From positions 1 to 34,086 of the forward strand of contig JAZKZG010000144.1 of the NCBI GenBank assembly GCA_045612565.1: a stretch of 34,086 bases of DNA, given 5' to 3'. The position numbers were made by a program, and so were the translations under genes. Origin of the DNA: RGIG9041 sp045612565. Lineage in GTDB: Bacteria > Bacillota > Clostridia > Oscillospirales > QAKW01. Below, in pieces: positions 1 through 7,908 of this stretch. The notes beneath the pieces were generated by a model. The model was not told where the DNA came from. It saw nothing but the letters and a program-made list of their open reading frames with translations, and did no database searches. Position 1 is the stretch's first letter, and every line of letters starts with the position of its first letter.

Positions 1-22
1 ATGGTAATTTGATCTTAACATT

Positions 23-50
23 AAAATCCCCACAATTTGTGGGGATTTTT
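23..50. terminator. Intrinsic terminator of the gene left of the window
   Basis: A 12-bp perfect stem (AAAATCCCCACA paired with TGTGGGGATTTT, 3-nt loop) is followed by a T-run. It probably ends a gene lying to the left; only that gene's last bases could be present (in-frame stops are available at 10-12 or 16-18), so I do not call a CDS. The symmetrical A and T tracts would let it work in both directions. Confidence 0.8.
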
Positions 51-55
51 TACTG

Positions 56-84
56 TTGACAATTTCTTATATTAATGATAGTAT
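56..84 (+). promoter_or_regulatory. Sigma-A type promoter of the SLH/transglutaminase gene
   Basis: A perfect -35 box TTGACA (56-61) is followed after 17 bp by TAGTAT (79-84). TATACT at 82-87 is a better -10 hexamer but would need a 20-bp spacer. An AAGGAG ribosome-binding site (93-98) lies 8 nt before the ATG at 107. The promoter starts directly after the upstream terminator, so the gene is its own unit. Confidence 0.6.
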
Positions 85-106
85 ACTGTATTAAGGAGAG
101 ATAGAA

Positions 107-1849
107 ATGAAGAGAATAAAACTTATTGCATTTATTTTGGTAATGGTTATGACTGTGTCTGCACTGCCTGTTTTTGCAAATGCTGCAGCACTTTCGGATG
201 CTACTGTTGCAGAACTTGAAAAACGCCTTAATACTGCTGCGCAAAATCTCACTAATTGTGAAGTTAGTGATCTTAATATTGTAAACAATCAGCAAAATGC
301 AAATATAATTTATGATTTGCTTATAAATAATGCCGAGAACTTTCATATCCAGGGTCTTTCAACTTTGTCAACAAGTGAAAAAATTATCGAAATACACCTT
401 GAGTATTCTATGAATAAGGCTCAGTATAGCAAACTTCTCGGTGAGTTGCGCAATACTGCAAACAAAATGGTTGCAGGTCTTAATGACGGCAGATATGATG
501 ATGTGGAGAAAGCACTCATTCTTCACGATGCTATTGCGGATATTTGCACATACAAAATAGATGATGTCGTTTTTTCGGGCTCGGCGTGGACCGCTTATGG
601 TGCGCTTGTAGGCAAAAAAGCGGTGTGCGAGGGATATTCAAAAGCATATAAATATCTTTTGAAAAAAGTCGGTATAAAAAGCACAATTACTGCATCAAAA
701 AAATTAAACCACGCGTGGAATATTGTTTATTTAAATAATACTCCATATCATGTTGATGTGACATACGATGATCCGCTCAGCAATGTTGAACTTGTAAAAC
801 ACACATATTTTTTGTGTTCAACACAAAAAATGTTGTCGAATGATGAGCATAAAGCAAACGATTTTGATATGTCACCCAAAGCCACAACGTATGATAATCT
901 GGATTTTAGCGATATTATCACTCCGGTTATGCACTCGGCAGGTAAAATCTATTACAGTGCCGACAACAAATTAAAGGTATATGACGGCGGTAAGGTTGCT
1001 GATATACTTGCTCTTAATAATCTGGAGGTTTTACTCTCGGTTAGTACATACAGAGTTATTGCGCCCTCAACCGTTATTTACGGTGACGGTATTTTTTATA
1101 ACGATACCAAAAATATCTACTGTTATAATACAGAACTTGAAGATATTACAAAGGTATATACTTCACCGTTTGATTACATTACCGAAATCTATGTTGAAAA
1201 CAGCACTCTCGTTTGCAGAGAGGGTAACAGTTTTAACGCTACTTCGCTAAAGCAGTTAAATGCGAATACACTTGTAAAAGTTGATACATCAAAAATGTTT
1301 AATGACGTCAAGGCAAAGGCGTGGTATAAACAGTATGTCGACTATGCCGTTGAACAGGGTATTTTTACAGGTACCGGCAAGGATACATTTTCTCCAAACA
1401 GCAACATCACACGTGCGCAGTTTGTACAGGTACTTGCAAACCTCGTTGGTGTTGATACCTCAAACAGAAATGTAACAACATCATTTAAAGACGTTCCCGC
1501 TAAAAAGTGGTACACTGCCGCTGTTAAGTGGGCAAGTGACAACAAGATTGTAAACGGCGTCGGCGAGGGTAAGTTTGACCCCGGTGCAAACGTAACCCGC
1601 GAACAGATGTGTGTTATGCTTGTTAACTTTGCTGCTTTTAAAAAAATTACGTTAAAATCAGTAGAGGGAAGAGAAAACTTCTCTGATGACGGCAAAATAA
1701 GCAAGTGGGCAAAAGCGGCGGTCTATACTTGCCAGCAAGCTGATATTGTAAACGGTAAAGGGGCGGGTAAATTTGACCCCAAGGGGACAGGCACACGTGC
1801 CGAAGCCTCGGTAATGTTTACAAAATTCCATAAAGATTATATGAAATAA
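107..1849 (+). CDS. Secreted transglutaminase-like protein with three C-terminal SLH domains
   Basis: 580 residues, exported and probably held on the cell wall. Residues 1-27 form a signal peptide ending in AFA-like PVFANA. About 110-230 match a transglutaminase-like (papain-fold) core: Cys174 in AVCEGYS, His202 in NHAWN and Asp217 in HVDVTYDDP form the expected catalytic triad. About 265-395 are a beta-rich region I do not recognise. Three SLH repeats follow at about 397-447, 461-510 and 525-577, each with the FxDV...W....V.(Y/W)A pattern and ITRAQ/VTREQ/GTRAE motifs; SLH triplets bind pyruvylated secondary cell-wall polymer. The start is fixed by the AAGGAG site and the signal peptide. Bacterial members of the family act as proteases, peptide cross-linkers or amidases; the substrate cannot be read from sequence. 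It is monocistronic between two terminators. Confidence 0.88.
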   Translation: MKRIKLIAFILVMVMTVSALPVFANAAALSDATVAELEKRLNTAAQNLTNCEVSDLNIVNNQQNANIIYDLLINNAENFHIQGLSTLSTSEKIIEIHLEYSMNKAQYSKLLGELRNTANKMVAGLNDGRYDDVEKALILHDAIADICTYKIDDVVFSGSAWTAYGALVGKKAVCEGYSKAYKYLLKKVGIKSTITASKKLNHAWNIVYLNNTPYHVDVTYDDPLSNVELVKHTYFLCSTQKMLSNDEHKANDFDMSPKATTYDNLDFSDIITPVMHSAGKIYYSADNKLKVYDGGKVADILALNNLEVLLSVSTYRVIAPSTVIYGDGIFYNDTKNIYCYNTELEDITKVYTSPFDYITEIYVENSTLVCREGNSFNATSLKQLNANTLVKVDTSKMFNDVKAKAWYKQYVDYAVEQGIFTGTGKDTFSPNSNITRAQFVQVLANLVGVDTSNRNVTTSFKDVPAKKWYTAAVKWASDNKIVNGVGEGKFDPGANVTREQMCVMLVNFAAFKKITLKSVEGRENFSDDGKISKWAKAAVYTCQQADIVNGKGAGKFDPKGTGTRAEASVMFTKFHKDYMK

Positions 1850-1850
1850 A

Positions 1851-1882
1851 AAAATGGGTTGATTTGAAATCAACCCATTTTT
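1851..1882. terminator. Bidirectional terminator between convergent genes
   Basis: A long near-perfect hairpin (AAAATGGGTTGATTT / AAATCAACCCATTTT) sits between the stop codon at 1849 and the minus-strand stop codon at 1884. A-tract and T-tract flanks allow termination in both directions. Confidence 0.85.
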
Positions 1883-1883
1883 A

Positions 1884-3170
1884 TTATAATGATTTTGCAA
1901 GTTCTAAAACTGCATCTGCAAGAGTCTGACCTGCGTCTTTGGTGTGGCAACTGTGTCCGCAGAGCGAGATTTCATAAAGGTCGCTCTTTTCGGCAAAAGC
2001 CTTTTCTGTGGGGATATATCCTAAGTACTCGTTGCAGTTTTCTACAACCATATTCTTTGTAAATCCCGAATTTTGTTTTATGTATTTTCCGAATGCGTTG
2101 TAAATTTCGCCAGGCATAATCGAAATGAGCACGTCACCCACCTTGATTACCTGAACGGGCATCGTATCTTCCGTTACACCGCCGTTTGTTTTTTCATAGT
2201 GGATCAGGTTGCGCGAACGCATAAAGCTGAATTTGGGGTTTGACAGCCACTTTGTAACCTGTTTTGCAACGCTTTCTTTGTCAATAGGGCGTCTTTTGAG
2301 AGTGACAGTTGACATAAGTGCTTTTACGTTGCCTTCAACTGCAACCGCGCTGTCCATTGATGCAATAACCGAATCTGCAAGAACCTTTCCCATGTGCTGA
2401 TAGTGGTCATCAGGAATAGGTACGTTTTTATCGGGGTTAACGTGGTTTATGTCACCGCAGGTGCCAAGCAAGAAAAGACTTACAAAATCGTTGCCGTATT
2501 TTTCTTTGAGATGCTTTGAAAGATACGATGAAAAATCACCGCTATAGCCAGATTCTCCATAGTTGTGTAAACAGCACTGGTGACACGCAAAGTTTATGAT
2601 TGCACCAATCGGTTTGCCTTCGCTTTCAAAGAAAAGCACAGGAACATCGGGGTCAATGCCGTCAAGGGTACCAACAATATCCGTTCTGCCTCTGCCGTGG
2701 GTTTTATAACTTCCGTCTTCAATAATAAAGTTTCTGTTAAACGAGATGCTGTCTACTTGCGAAATTGCATATTTAATGTCAGCGTTTTCGAGTTTGCGGT
2801 ATGCTAGGATTATTGCGTCTGCACAAAGGCGTAAAAATACATCAAGATATGCCTCATCTGCTTTTGCACCAACCGAATCGTCACCGCAAATAGGTGCGCC
2901 CGAGTGCGAGTGGTTTGAAGAAATGCAAACTTTGTCGGCAGGGATTGGTGTAAACTCTGCCACTCTGTCTGCTACAATCTTGTGAATTCCCTTTGGAAGT
3001 GAGCAGGTGTCAACTGCCACGATTGCGGCATACTCTCCGCCATCTTCCATAACAACCGCTTTTGCAAAAAGACGGTCTTTTACACCTTGTGAATAGACAG
3101 GTGCATAGTGTCCCCACATAAATCCGCCAATCGGCGGGGTTATATCACATTCATAAAAAGCAGCTCTCAT
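1884..3170 (-). CDS. Neutral/alkaline ceramidase-like metal hydrolase
   Basis: 428 residues matching the N-terminal catalytic domain of the neutral/alkaline non-lysosomal ceramidase family. Visible family motifs are the N-terminal CDITPPIGGFMWG; SSNHSHSGAP with His87 and His89 as likely zinc ligands (family THTHSGP); FACHQCC with His197 followed by SGDFSSYL; and GTCGDINHVNP at 236-246. True ceramidases are about 650-750 residues with a C-terminal beta domain and a signal peptide. This protein has neither, so it is a short, probably cytoplasmic branch; the substrate is unknown and may not be ceramide. Its ATG overlaps the tatD stop by 4 bp (ATGA), so it is the last gene of a metG-tatD operon and translationally coupled. 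Confidence 0.8.
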   Translation of the reverse strand: MRAAFYECDITPPIGGFMWGHYAPVYSQGVKDRLFAKAVVMEDGGEYAAIVAVDTCSLPKGIHKIVADRVAEFTPIPADKVCISSNHSHSGAPICGDDSVGAKADEAYLDVFLRLCADAIILAYRKLENADIKYAISQVDSISFNRNFIIEDGSYKTHGRGRTDIVGTLDGIDPDVPVLFFESEGKPIGAIINFACHQCCLHNYGESGYSGDFSSYLSKHLKEKYGNDFVSLFLLGTCGDINHVNPDKNVPIPDDHYQHMGKVLADSVIASMDSAVAVEGNVKALMSTVTLKRRPIDKESVAKQVTKWLSNPKFSFMRSRNLIHYEKTNGGVTEDTMPVQVIKVGDVLISIMPGEIYNAFGKYIKQNSGFTKNMVVENCNEYLGYIPTEKAFAEKSDLYEISLCGHSCHTKDAGQTLADAVLELAKSL

Positions 3171-3943
3171 AATTTTTCTCCTAATCCAAACATTTCTTTA
3201 GCGTTTTTGTTTGTGATTTCAATAATTTCCTCGGTTGTCATACCGCGGATTTCGGCAATTTTCTGCGCTGTGTAGATTGTATAATCGGGGCGGTTGAGTT
3301 TGCCTCTGAATGGCTCGGGTGTGAGGTATGGACAGTCTGTTTCAAGCATCAGTCTGTCAAGCGGCACAGCCTCGATACATTCAACTGCGCGACGTGCGTT
3401 TTTAAAGGTGACAACACCGCCCATTGATATTGAAAGACCAAACCTTACAATCTCCTTGAGCGTTTCTTTCGAACCCGAAAAACAGTGTAAAACGCCCTTT
3501 TTGGGTGTGTGTTCTTTTAAAATATCAATTAAATCTTGTGTTGCATCGCGAGCGTGGATAACAACAGGCAGGTCTATCTCATTTGCATAGTCAAGCTGAC
3601 GGATAAACCACTTTTTTTGTATATCGCGCGGAACGTTGTCCCAATAATAGTCAAGACCGATTTCGCCAACTGCAACAACTCGCGGGTCGGCAATCATCTT
3701 TTTCATTTGTTCCCAGTCCTCGTCGGTGATTTCGCCAACGTCGCACGGGTGAAAGCCGACTTCGGCAAAAATGAATGGATACTTGTGCGCAATTTCGAGT
3801 GTGCGTTTTGATGTCGCAATTTCGCAGCCTACACAAATTACCGCTTCAACGCCGTTATTCTGCAACTCTTGGGCAAAATTGTCAAAGTCTTTTTCGTAGT
3901 CAGGCTCATAAAGATGTGCATGTGTGTCAATAAGTCCTGCCAT
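3167..3943 (-). CDS. tatD: TatD-family metal-dependent deoxyribonuclease
   Basis: 258 residues, the usual TatD length. The TIM-barrel metal sites are all present: DTHAHLYE (His8, His10), the Glu in VGEIGLDYYW, His in VVIHARDA, His in LHCFSGS and the Asp in LETDCPYLTPEP. TatD proteins are cytoplasmic nucleases (3'-5' exonuclease on DNA and RNA) linked to DNA repair and turnover, and some act as D-aminoacyl-tRNA deacylase-like enzymes. The ATG overlaps the metG stop by one base (TAATG). metG-tatD adjacency is widely conserved in Firmicutes (metS-yabD in Bacillus). It ends in TGA, overlapping the next start. Confidence 0.93.
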   Translation of the reverse strand: MAGLIDTHAHLYEPDYEKDFDNFAQELQNNGVEAVICVGCEIATSKRTLEIAHKYPFIFAEVGFHPCDVGEITDEDWEQMKKMIADPRVVAVGEIGLDYYWDNVPRDIQKKWFIRQLDYANEIDLPVVIHARDATQDLIDILKEHTPKKGVLHCFSGSKETLKEIVRFGLSISMGGVVTFKNARRAVECIEAVPLDRLMLETDCPYLTPEPFRGKLNRPDYTIYTAQKIAEIRGMTTEEIIEITNKNAKEMFGLGEKL

Positions 3944-5868
3944 TATCTTATCTTTGCTCCTGCAGGAATGCTGTCATCAAGGAAAATAACCTTAGGACCG
4001 TTATCGGTATCGGCAGCAAGTAACATACCCTCCGACATCTCACCGCGGAGTTTTGCGGGAGCGAGGTTGTCTACAAGCGCGATTGTTTTGCCAATAAGGT
4101 CTTGGGGTTTGTAGTGCTGTGCAATACCTGAAAGTACCTGTTTTACCTCAAAGCCGTTGTCAACCTTGAGAACAAGAAGTTTATCGCTCTTTTTAAGCGG
4201 TTCGCACTCAATGACTTTTGCTGCACGGAACGAGATTTTTGCAAAATCGTCAATCGAGATAATCGGTTCTTCCGGTTTTTTGGGTCTTGCGGGTTGCTTT
4301 TTAGCATTTTCTTCTGCGATTTCTGCAAGTTTTTTCTCAGCATCAATTCTTGCAAAAAGAATTGAGTTGTCGCCGAGGGTGTGACCGTTTTCAAACTTGC
4401 CAAATGTAGTAAGTGATTCAAGACCTGTGTTTTCGATATTTAACTGTGCATGGATAGCCTTTGCAGTGTCGGGCATAAAGGGTTCTAGCATAACTGCGGC
4501 AAAACGGATTGCTTCAACGAGGTTGTAAAGCACTTCTGCAAGTCTTTCTTTATCGCCGCCCTCGCGTCCGAGTACCCACGGTTCTGTTTCGTCAATGTAC
4601 TTGTTGGCGCGTTTTAAAAGTGCAAACACGTCGTCAATTGCATCGGCAATATGCATAGAATCCATATGTTTTTCAACGAGCGCGGGGGTTGCAAGAGCAA
4701 GGTCGATAAGTTCTTTGTCGAGTGCATCGGCTTTGCCGTGATTTACTATACCGTCAAAGTATTTTTTGCTCATTGTGATAGTGCGGTTTACAAGGTTGCC
4801 GAGAATGTTTGCAAGTTCGGCATTGATGCGCTCGATAATAAGCTCGTACGATAAAACACCGTCGTTTGCAAAGGGGATTTCGTGTAATAAGAAGTAACGT
4901 ACCGCGTCAACACCAAAGAGGTTTACGAGGTCATCGGCATAAATAACGTTGCCCTTTGACTTACTCATTTTTCCGTCGCTCATAATAAGCCACGGATGAC
5001 CGAATACCTGCTTGGGAAGCGGCTCACCGAGTGCCATAAGAAGAATAGGCCAATAAATTGTGTGGAAACGCACGATGTCTTTACCGATAAGGTGCATATC
5101 GCAAGGCCAACGCTTTTTGTACTCGTCAGAGTGGTTGCCGTCAGGGTCGTAACCGATGTTTGTGATGTAGTTTGAAAGCGCGTCAATCCATACATAAACA
5201 ACGTGCTTGGGGTCGAAAGTAACAGGGATTCCCCAACTGAATGATGAACGTGTAACACAAAGGTCGGAAAGACCCGGTTTTATAAAGTTGTTTATCATCT
5301 CGTTTTTACGAGCGGGTGGCCAGATGAACTCGGGATGCGACTCGATGTGCTCTTCTAACTGTTTAGCGTATTTTGAAAGTTTGAAGAAGTAAGCGTCTTC
5401 TTTTGCCTTTTTAACGTCGCGTCCGCAATCGGGACATTTGCCGTCAACAAGCTGACTCTCTGTAAAAAACGATTCGCAGGGTGTGCAGTACATACCCTCG
5501 TATGCGCCTTTATAGATATCGCCCTGATCGTAGAGTTTTTTAAATATTTTTTGTATTTTTTGTTCGTGTTCTTTATCGGTTGTGCGAACAAATTTGTCGT
5601 AGGTTGTGTTCATAATGTCCCAGATAGACTTAACCTGACCTGCAACGTTATCAACGTATTCTTGCGGAGTTACACCTGCCGCCTCTGCTTTTTGCTGAAT
5701 TTTTTCGCCGTGTTCATCGGTGCCTGTCTGGAAATAAACATCGTAGCCCTGCATTCGTTTAAATCTGGCAACGCTGTCTGCCAAAACGATTTCGTAGGTA
5801 TTGCCAATGTGCGGCTTACCGGATGTATATGCTATTGCAGTAGAGATATAATAACTTTTTTTGTCCAC
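3943..5868 (-). CDS. metG: Methionyl-tRNA synthetase (with C-terminal tRNA-binding domain)
   Basis: 641 residues from a GTG start. It charges tRNA-Met in the cytoplasm. The HIGH motif appears as KPHIGN (His20), a zinc knuckle as YCTPC...KCPDCG, and KMSKS at 300-304. The C-terminal ~105 residues (FAKISFRAAKVIECEPL onward) are the EMAP/Trbp111-like tRNA-binding and dimerisation domain. Start choice: an upstream ATG at 5925 is in frame, but it lies upstream of the -10 box at 5907-5912 and would not be in the mRNA. The GTG at 5866-5868 is preceded by AAGGGG and gives the family N-terminus (DKKSYYIST). The 5' leader is only about 30 nt, so there is no room for a T-box. It is the first gene of metG-tatD-ceramidase-like. 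Confidence 0.96.
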   Translation of the reverse strand: MDKKSYYISTAIAYTSGKPHIGNTYEIVLADSVARFKRMQGYDVYFQTGTDEHGEKIQQKAEAAGVTPQEYVDNVAGQVKSIWDIMNTTYDKFVRTTDKEHEQKIQKIFKKLYDQGDIYKGAYEGMYCTPCESFFTESQLVDGKCPDCGRDVKKAKEDAYFFKLSKYAKQLEEHIESHPEFIWPPARKNEMINNFIKPGLSDLCVTRSSFSWGIPVTFDPKHVVYVWIDALSNYITNIGYDPDGNHSDEYKKRWPCDMHLIGKDIVRFHTIYWPILLMALGEPLPKQVFGHPWLIMSDGKMSKSKGNVIYADDLVNLFGVDAVRYFLLHEIPFANDGVLSYELIIERINAELANILGNLVNRTITMSKKYFDGIVNHGKADALDKELIDLALATPALVEKHMDSMHIADAIDDVFALLKRANKYIDETEPWVLGREGGDKERLAEVLYNLVEAIRFAAVMLEPFMPDTAKAIHAQLNIENTGLESLTTFGKFENGHTLGDNSILFARIDAEKKLAEIAEENAKKQPARPKKPEEPIISIDDFAKISFRAAKVIECEPLKKSDKLLVLKVDNGFEVKQVLSGIAQHYKPQDLIGKTIALVDNLAPAKLRGEMSEGMLLAADTDNGPKVIFLDDSIPAGAKIR

Positions 5869-5906
5869 TGTAACACTACCCCTTTCTAAATTTATCTTTA
5901 AAACAT

Positions 5907-5935
5907 AGTATATAATATATAACAAAATAAATCAA
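5907..5935 (-). promoter_or_regulatory. Promoter of the metG operon
   Basis: Read on the minus strand: TTGATT (-35, 5930-5935), 17-bp spacer, TATACT (-10, 5907-5912). It lies between the terminator after the metallophosphoesterase gene and the metG GTG, and it rules out the longer ORF start. Confidence 0.7.
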
Positions 5936-5937
5936 GA

Positions 5938-5962
5938 AAAAAAGAGGCATTTGCCTCTTTTT
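5938..5962 (-). terminator. Terminator after the metallophosphoesterase gene
   Basis: Minus-strand hairpin with AAGAGGC / GCCTCTT arms, a 4-nt loop and a run of at least seven Ts. It begins at the stop codon (5961-5963) and separates the abrB-phosphoesterase unit from metG. Confidence 0.8.
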
Positions 5963-6866
5963 ATAATGTAATTTTGAATGATGATACCTTGGGTGTGACA
6001 GGTCTGTGCATTTTGTCATACTTGGACCCTGCAGCCTCAGCCGTAACTCCCATAAAGAAATCGCTCTCCGTACCCTCACAGGTAATGGTTGTTCCTTCAA
6101 TTGTAATTATTGCATAAAGCGGGTCGTTCCAATAAACACAGTGCGGGGCACTGGCGTATTTTTCGGTAATTTCCTTGGGGTAACAGTCGTGTGTTTTTGG
6201 CAACCAATAGTTGTTTACACAGTTGAAGTCAAAGTACAAAACACCGTCTAAAATTGACACATAGTCGACGTGATGATGACCATTTAGTGCCATAAGAACA
6301 GAGTTTTTACGCTTTTTGTTTGCGTCGTTGATTACTTTTTGAACGTCTTCTCTATTGTTCAAACCGCTGACTGTTCGCTCATAACTTGTGTGCGAAATGA
6401 TTATGCACGGATGCGGTGCGCTTTCAATTGTTTCTTTGAGCCACTCGATTTGTTCGGGCGGCATCCAGTCGCGTTCCTCGGGGGTTTTAAAATAGTTACC
6501 CATATCAAAGTGGATGTATTCACCGTCCACCTTTGAGTAGTTGGGGTCGGTCACGATAATGCGGTAACCGCCCTCGTCAAAATAGTAGTGACCATCAGGC
6601 ATTTTGTAATGCTTAAGTACCTCGGCATACGGCGTGGCGTCGGTATCGTGATTGCCAAGACAATGATATGTCGGAATATGAAAATCGTTGTATTTTGCCA
6701 CAAATTCGGGCGCTCTTCCCGGAGATGTAAAGTCACCGCCGTGGATTATAAAATCAACGTTATTTTTCTCGGCGGCATCAAGGATTGCTTCCAATTGATC
6801 CATTTCGCCAAACGGACTTCTTCCCGACGAACTGTGGTGAAAATCAGCAAAAAACAAAAATTTCAT
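5961..6866 (-). CDS. Calcineurin-like metallophosphoesterase
   Basis: 301 residues, no signal peptide, probably cytoplasmic. The five metallophosphoesterase blocks are clear: ADFHH (Asp8, His10), HGGDF (Asp45), LGNHDTD (Asn72, His73), a His in IIISHTSYE, and LNGHHHVDY near residue 200. These bind the two metal ions that hydrolyse phosphomono- or phosphodiesters; the substrate (nucleotide, sugar phosphate or lipid) cannot be predicted. The C-terminal ~90 residues carry no motif I recognise. The start codon lies 2 bp beyond the AbrB-like stop codon, and its GGAG site falls inside the end of that gene, so the two are co-transcribed and probably translationally coupled. Confidence 0.88.
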   Translation of the reverse strand: MKFLFFADFHHSSSGRSPFGEMDQLEAILDAAEKNNVDFIIHGGDFTSPGRAPEFVAKYNDFHIPTYHCLGNHDTDATPYAEVLKHYKMPDGHYYFDEGGYRIIVTDPNYSKVDGEYIHFDMGNYFKTPEERDWMPPEQIEWLKETIESAPHPCIIISHTSYERTVSGLNNREDVQKVINDANKKRKNSVLMALNGHHHVDYVSILDGVLYFDFNCVNNYWLPKTHDCYPKEITEKYASAPHCVYWNDPLYAIITIEGTTITCEGTESDFFMGVTAEAAGSKYDKMHRPVTPKVSSFKITL

Positions 6867-6868
6867 AA

Positions 6869-7111
6869 TTATCTCTCCTTTAACTGCTCAATACACTTTT
6901 TACATACAATTTTGCCCATGTGGGTTACGGTGTCATCACCCTCTCCGCAAAAAATACAGCAGGGACGGTAGGGTTTTAGCACAATGCTGTCACCGTCTAC
7001 AAAAATTTCGAGCGGGTCCTTGATATCGATATTAAGGTTGCGGCGAAGTTCAATCGGAAGTACAACGCGTCCGAGTTCGTCAACCTTACGTACAATTCCT
7101 GTGGCTTTCAT
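6869..7111 (-). CDS. AbrB-family transcriptional regulator with C-terminal zinc-ribbon-like cysteines
   Basis: 80 residues. Residues 1-47 form the SpoVT/AbrB swapped-hairpin DNA-binding domain (GIVRKVDELGRVVLPIELRR is the family signature). The tail has Cys51, Cys52, Cys55, Cys70 and Cys73, arranged as two CxxC pairs (52-55 and 70-73), consistent with a small zinc ribbon; this form is common in Clostridia and differs from the AbrB tail of Bacillus. The dimer probably acts as a global transition-state type regulator. An AAAGGTAGG site precedes the ATG. Position next to metG and tatD matches the abrB-metS neighbourhood in Bacillus, which supports orthology, though a metallophosphoesterase gene is inserted between them here. 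Confidence 0.9.
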   Translation of the reverse strand: MKATGIVRKVDELGRVVLPIELRRNLNIDIKDPLEIFVDGDSIVLKPYRPCCIFCGEGDDTVTHMGKIVCKKCIEQLKER

Positions 7112-7143
7112 AAAAATAAACCTACCTTTTAAAATTTAATTAA

Positions 7144-7172
7144 ATGATACCTTCCAAAAATAAAAAAGTCAA
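7144..7172 (-). promoter_or_regulatory. Promoter of the abrB-like / metallophosphoesterase unit
   Basis: Minus strand TTGACT (-35, 7167-7172), 17-bp spacer, TATCAT (-10, 7144-7149). It is divergent from the pduL promoter 42 bp away. AbrB homologues often autoregulate, so this AT-rich stretch is a plausible target, but no defined AbrB site can be recognised. Confidence 0.7.
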
Positions 7173-7213
7173 CCGAGAGTTACCAAAATATCGACTGTTT
7201 TTTGAAATAATTG

Positions 7214-7242
7214 TTGAAAAAAAGTAAACGTAGTAGTACAAT
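7214..7242 (+). promoter_or_regulatory. Promoter of the pduL-like gene
   Basis: TTGAAA (7214-7219), 17-bp spacer, TACAAT (7237-7242). The predicted transcription start near 7249 lies downstream of an in-frame ATG at 7246, so translation must begin at 7276. Confidence 0.7.
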
Positions 7243-7275
7243 AATATGGTAAATATTATTTTAAGGAGAATTACT

Positions 7276-7848
7276 ATGGAAAAGAAAATTCTTGTTGAAA
7301 TGTCAGCCCGTCACGTTCACGTAACACAGGCAGACCTCGAAACACTTTTTGGCGCAGGTGCAACACTCACACCCAAGCGTGAGCTTTCACAGCCCGGTCA
7401 GTATCTTTCAGAGGAAAGAATCGACCTTATCGGACCTAAAAAAACAATCGCTAACGTATCTATCCTCGGTCCCACAAGACCCGAGACACAGGTTGAAGTA
7501 TCACTTACAGATGCAAGAACACTCGGCGTAAACGCTCCTGTAAAAATGAGCGGTGACATCGCAGGTTCAGGCTCAATCACACTCAAAGGACCCGCAGGTG
7601 AGGTTACAATCGAAGAGGGCGTTATTGCTGCACAGCGTCATATTCATATGACACCCGAAGATGCAGAGGCTATGGGTCTTAAAGATGGCCAGATGGTATC
7701 TGTAAAGGTTGATACAGAGCGCGGCGTTGTATTTAACGAAACAGTTCTTCGTGTATCACCCAAATTTGCAACAGCAATGCATATCGATACTGACGAGGCA
7801 AACGCAGTTATGCTCCCCCGCGAAGCATACGGCATCATCCTTGACTAA
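7276..7848 (+). CDS. pduL: PduL-type phosphate acyltransferase (phosphotransacylase)
   Basis: 190 residues. PduL enzymes interconvert acyl-CoA and acyl phosphate (acetyl or propionyl), feeding acetate/propionate kinase and ATP formation. The two-barrel PTAC layout is visible with zinc-binding histidines His13/His15 (ARHVHVT) and His122/His124 (QRHIHMT), His169 in MHIDTDEAN, and the conserved GPTRPETQVEVS. There is no N-terminal encapsulation extension and no microcompartment gene nearby, so it is probably a cytoplasmic fermentative phosphotransacylase in place of Pta. Start: AAGGAG (7263-7268) lies 7 nt before this ATG; the in-frame ATG 30 bp upstream lies before the predicted transcription start. 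No acetate kinase gene is in the window. Confidence 0.92.
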   Translation: MEKKILVEMSARHVHVTQADLETLFGAGATLTPKRELSQPGQYLSEERIDLIGPKKTIANVSILGPTRPETQVEVSLTDARTLGVNAPVKMSGDIAGSGSITLKGPAGEVTIEEGVIAAQRHIHMTPEDAEAMGLKDGQMVSVKVDTERGVVFNETVLRVSPKFATAMHIDTDEANAVMLPREAYGIILD

Positions 7849-7859
7849 TTACTACATAA

Positions 7860-7895
7860 CAAAAACTATGGCTATGCGCCATGGTTTTTGTTTTT
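7860..7895 (+). terminator. Terminator after pduL
   Basis: 12-bp stem (AAAAACTATGGC / GCCATGGTTTTT with one G-T pair) followed by TTTTT. It ends only about 13 nt before the next start codon, so it may also attenuate read-through into the GH36 gene, for which no separate promoter is visible. Confidence 0.7.
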
Positions 7896-7908
7896 CGGGA
7901 GAAAAATT

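Noticed and set aside
5868..5925. metG start at ATG 5925
   Set aside because: It is upstream of the -10 box and adds 19 non-conserved residues; the GTG at 5868 fits the family N-terminus.
5869..5935. T-box or methionine riboswitch upstream of metG
   Set aside because: The predicted transcription start leaves only about 30 nt of leader, far too short for either element.
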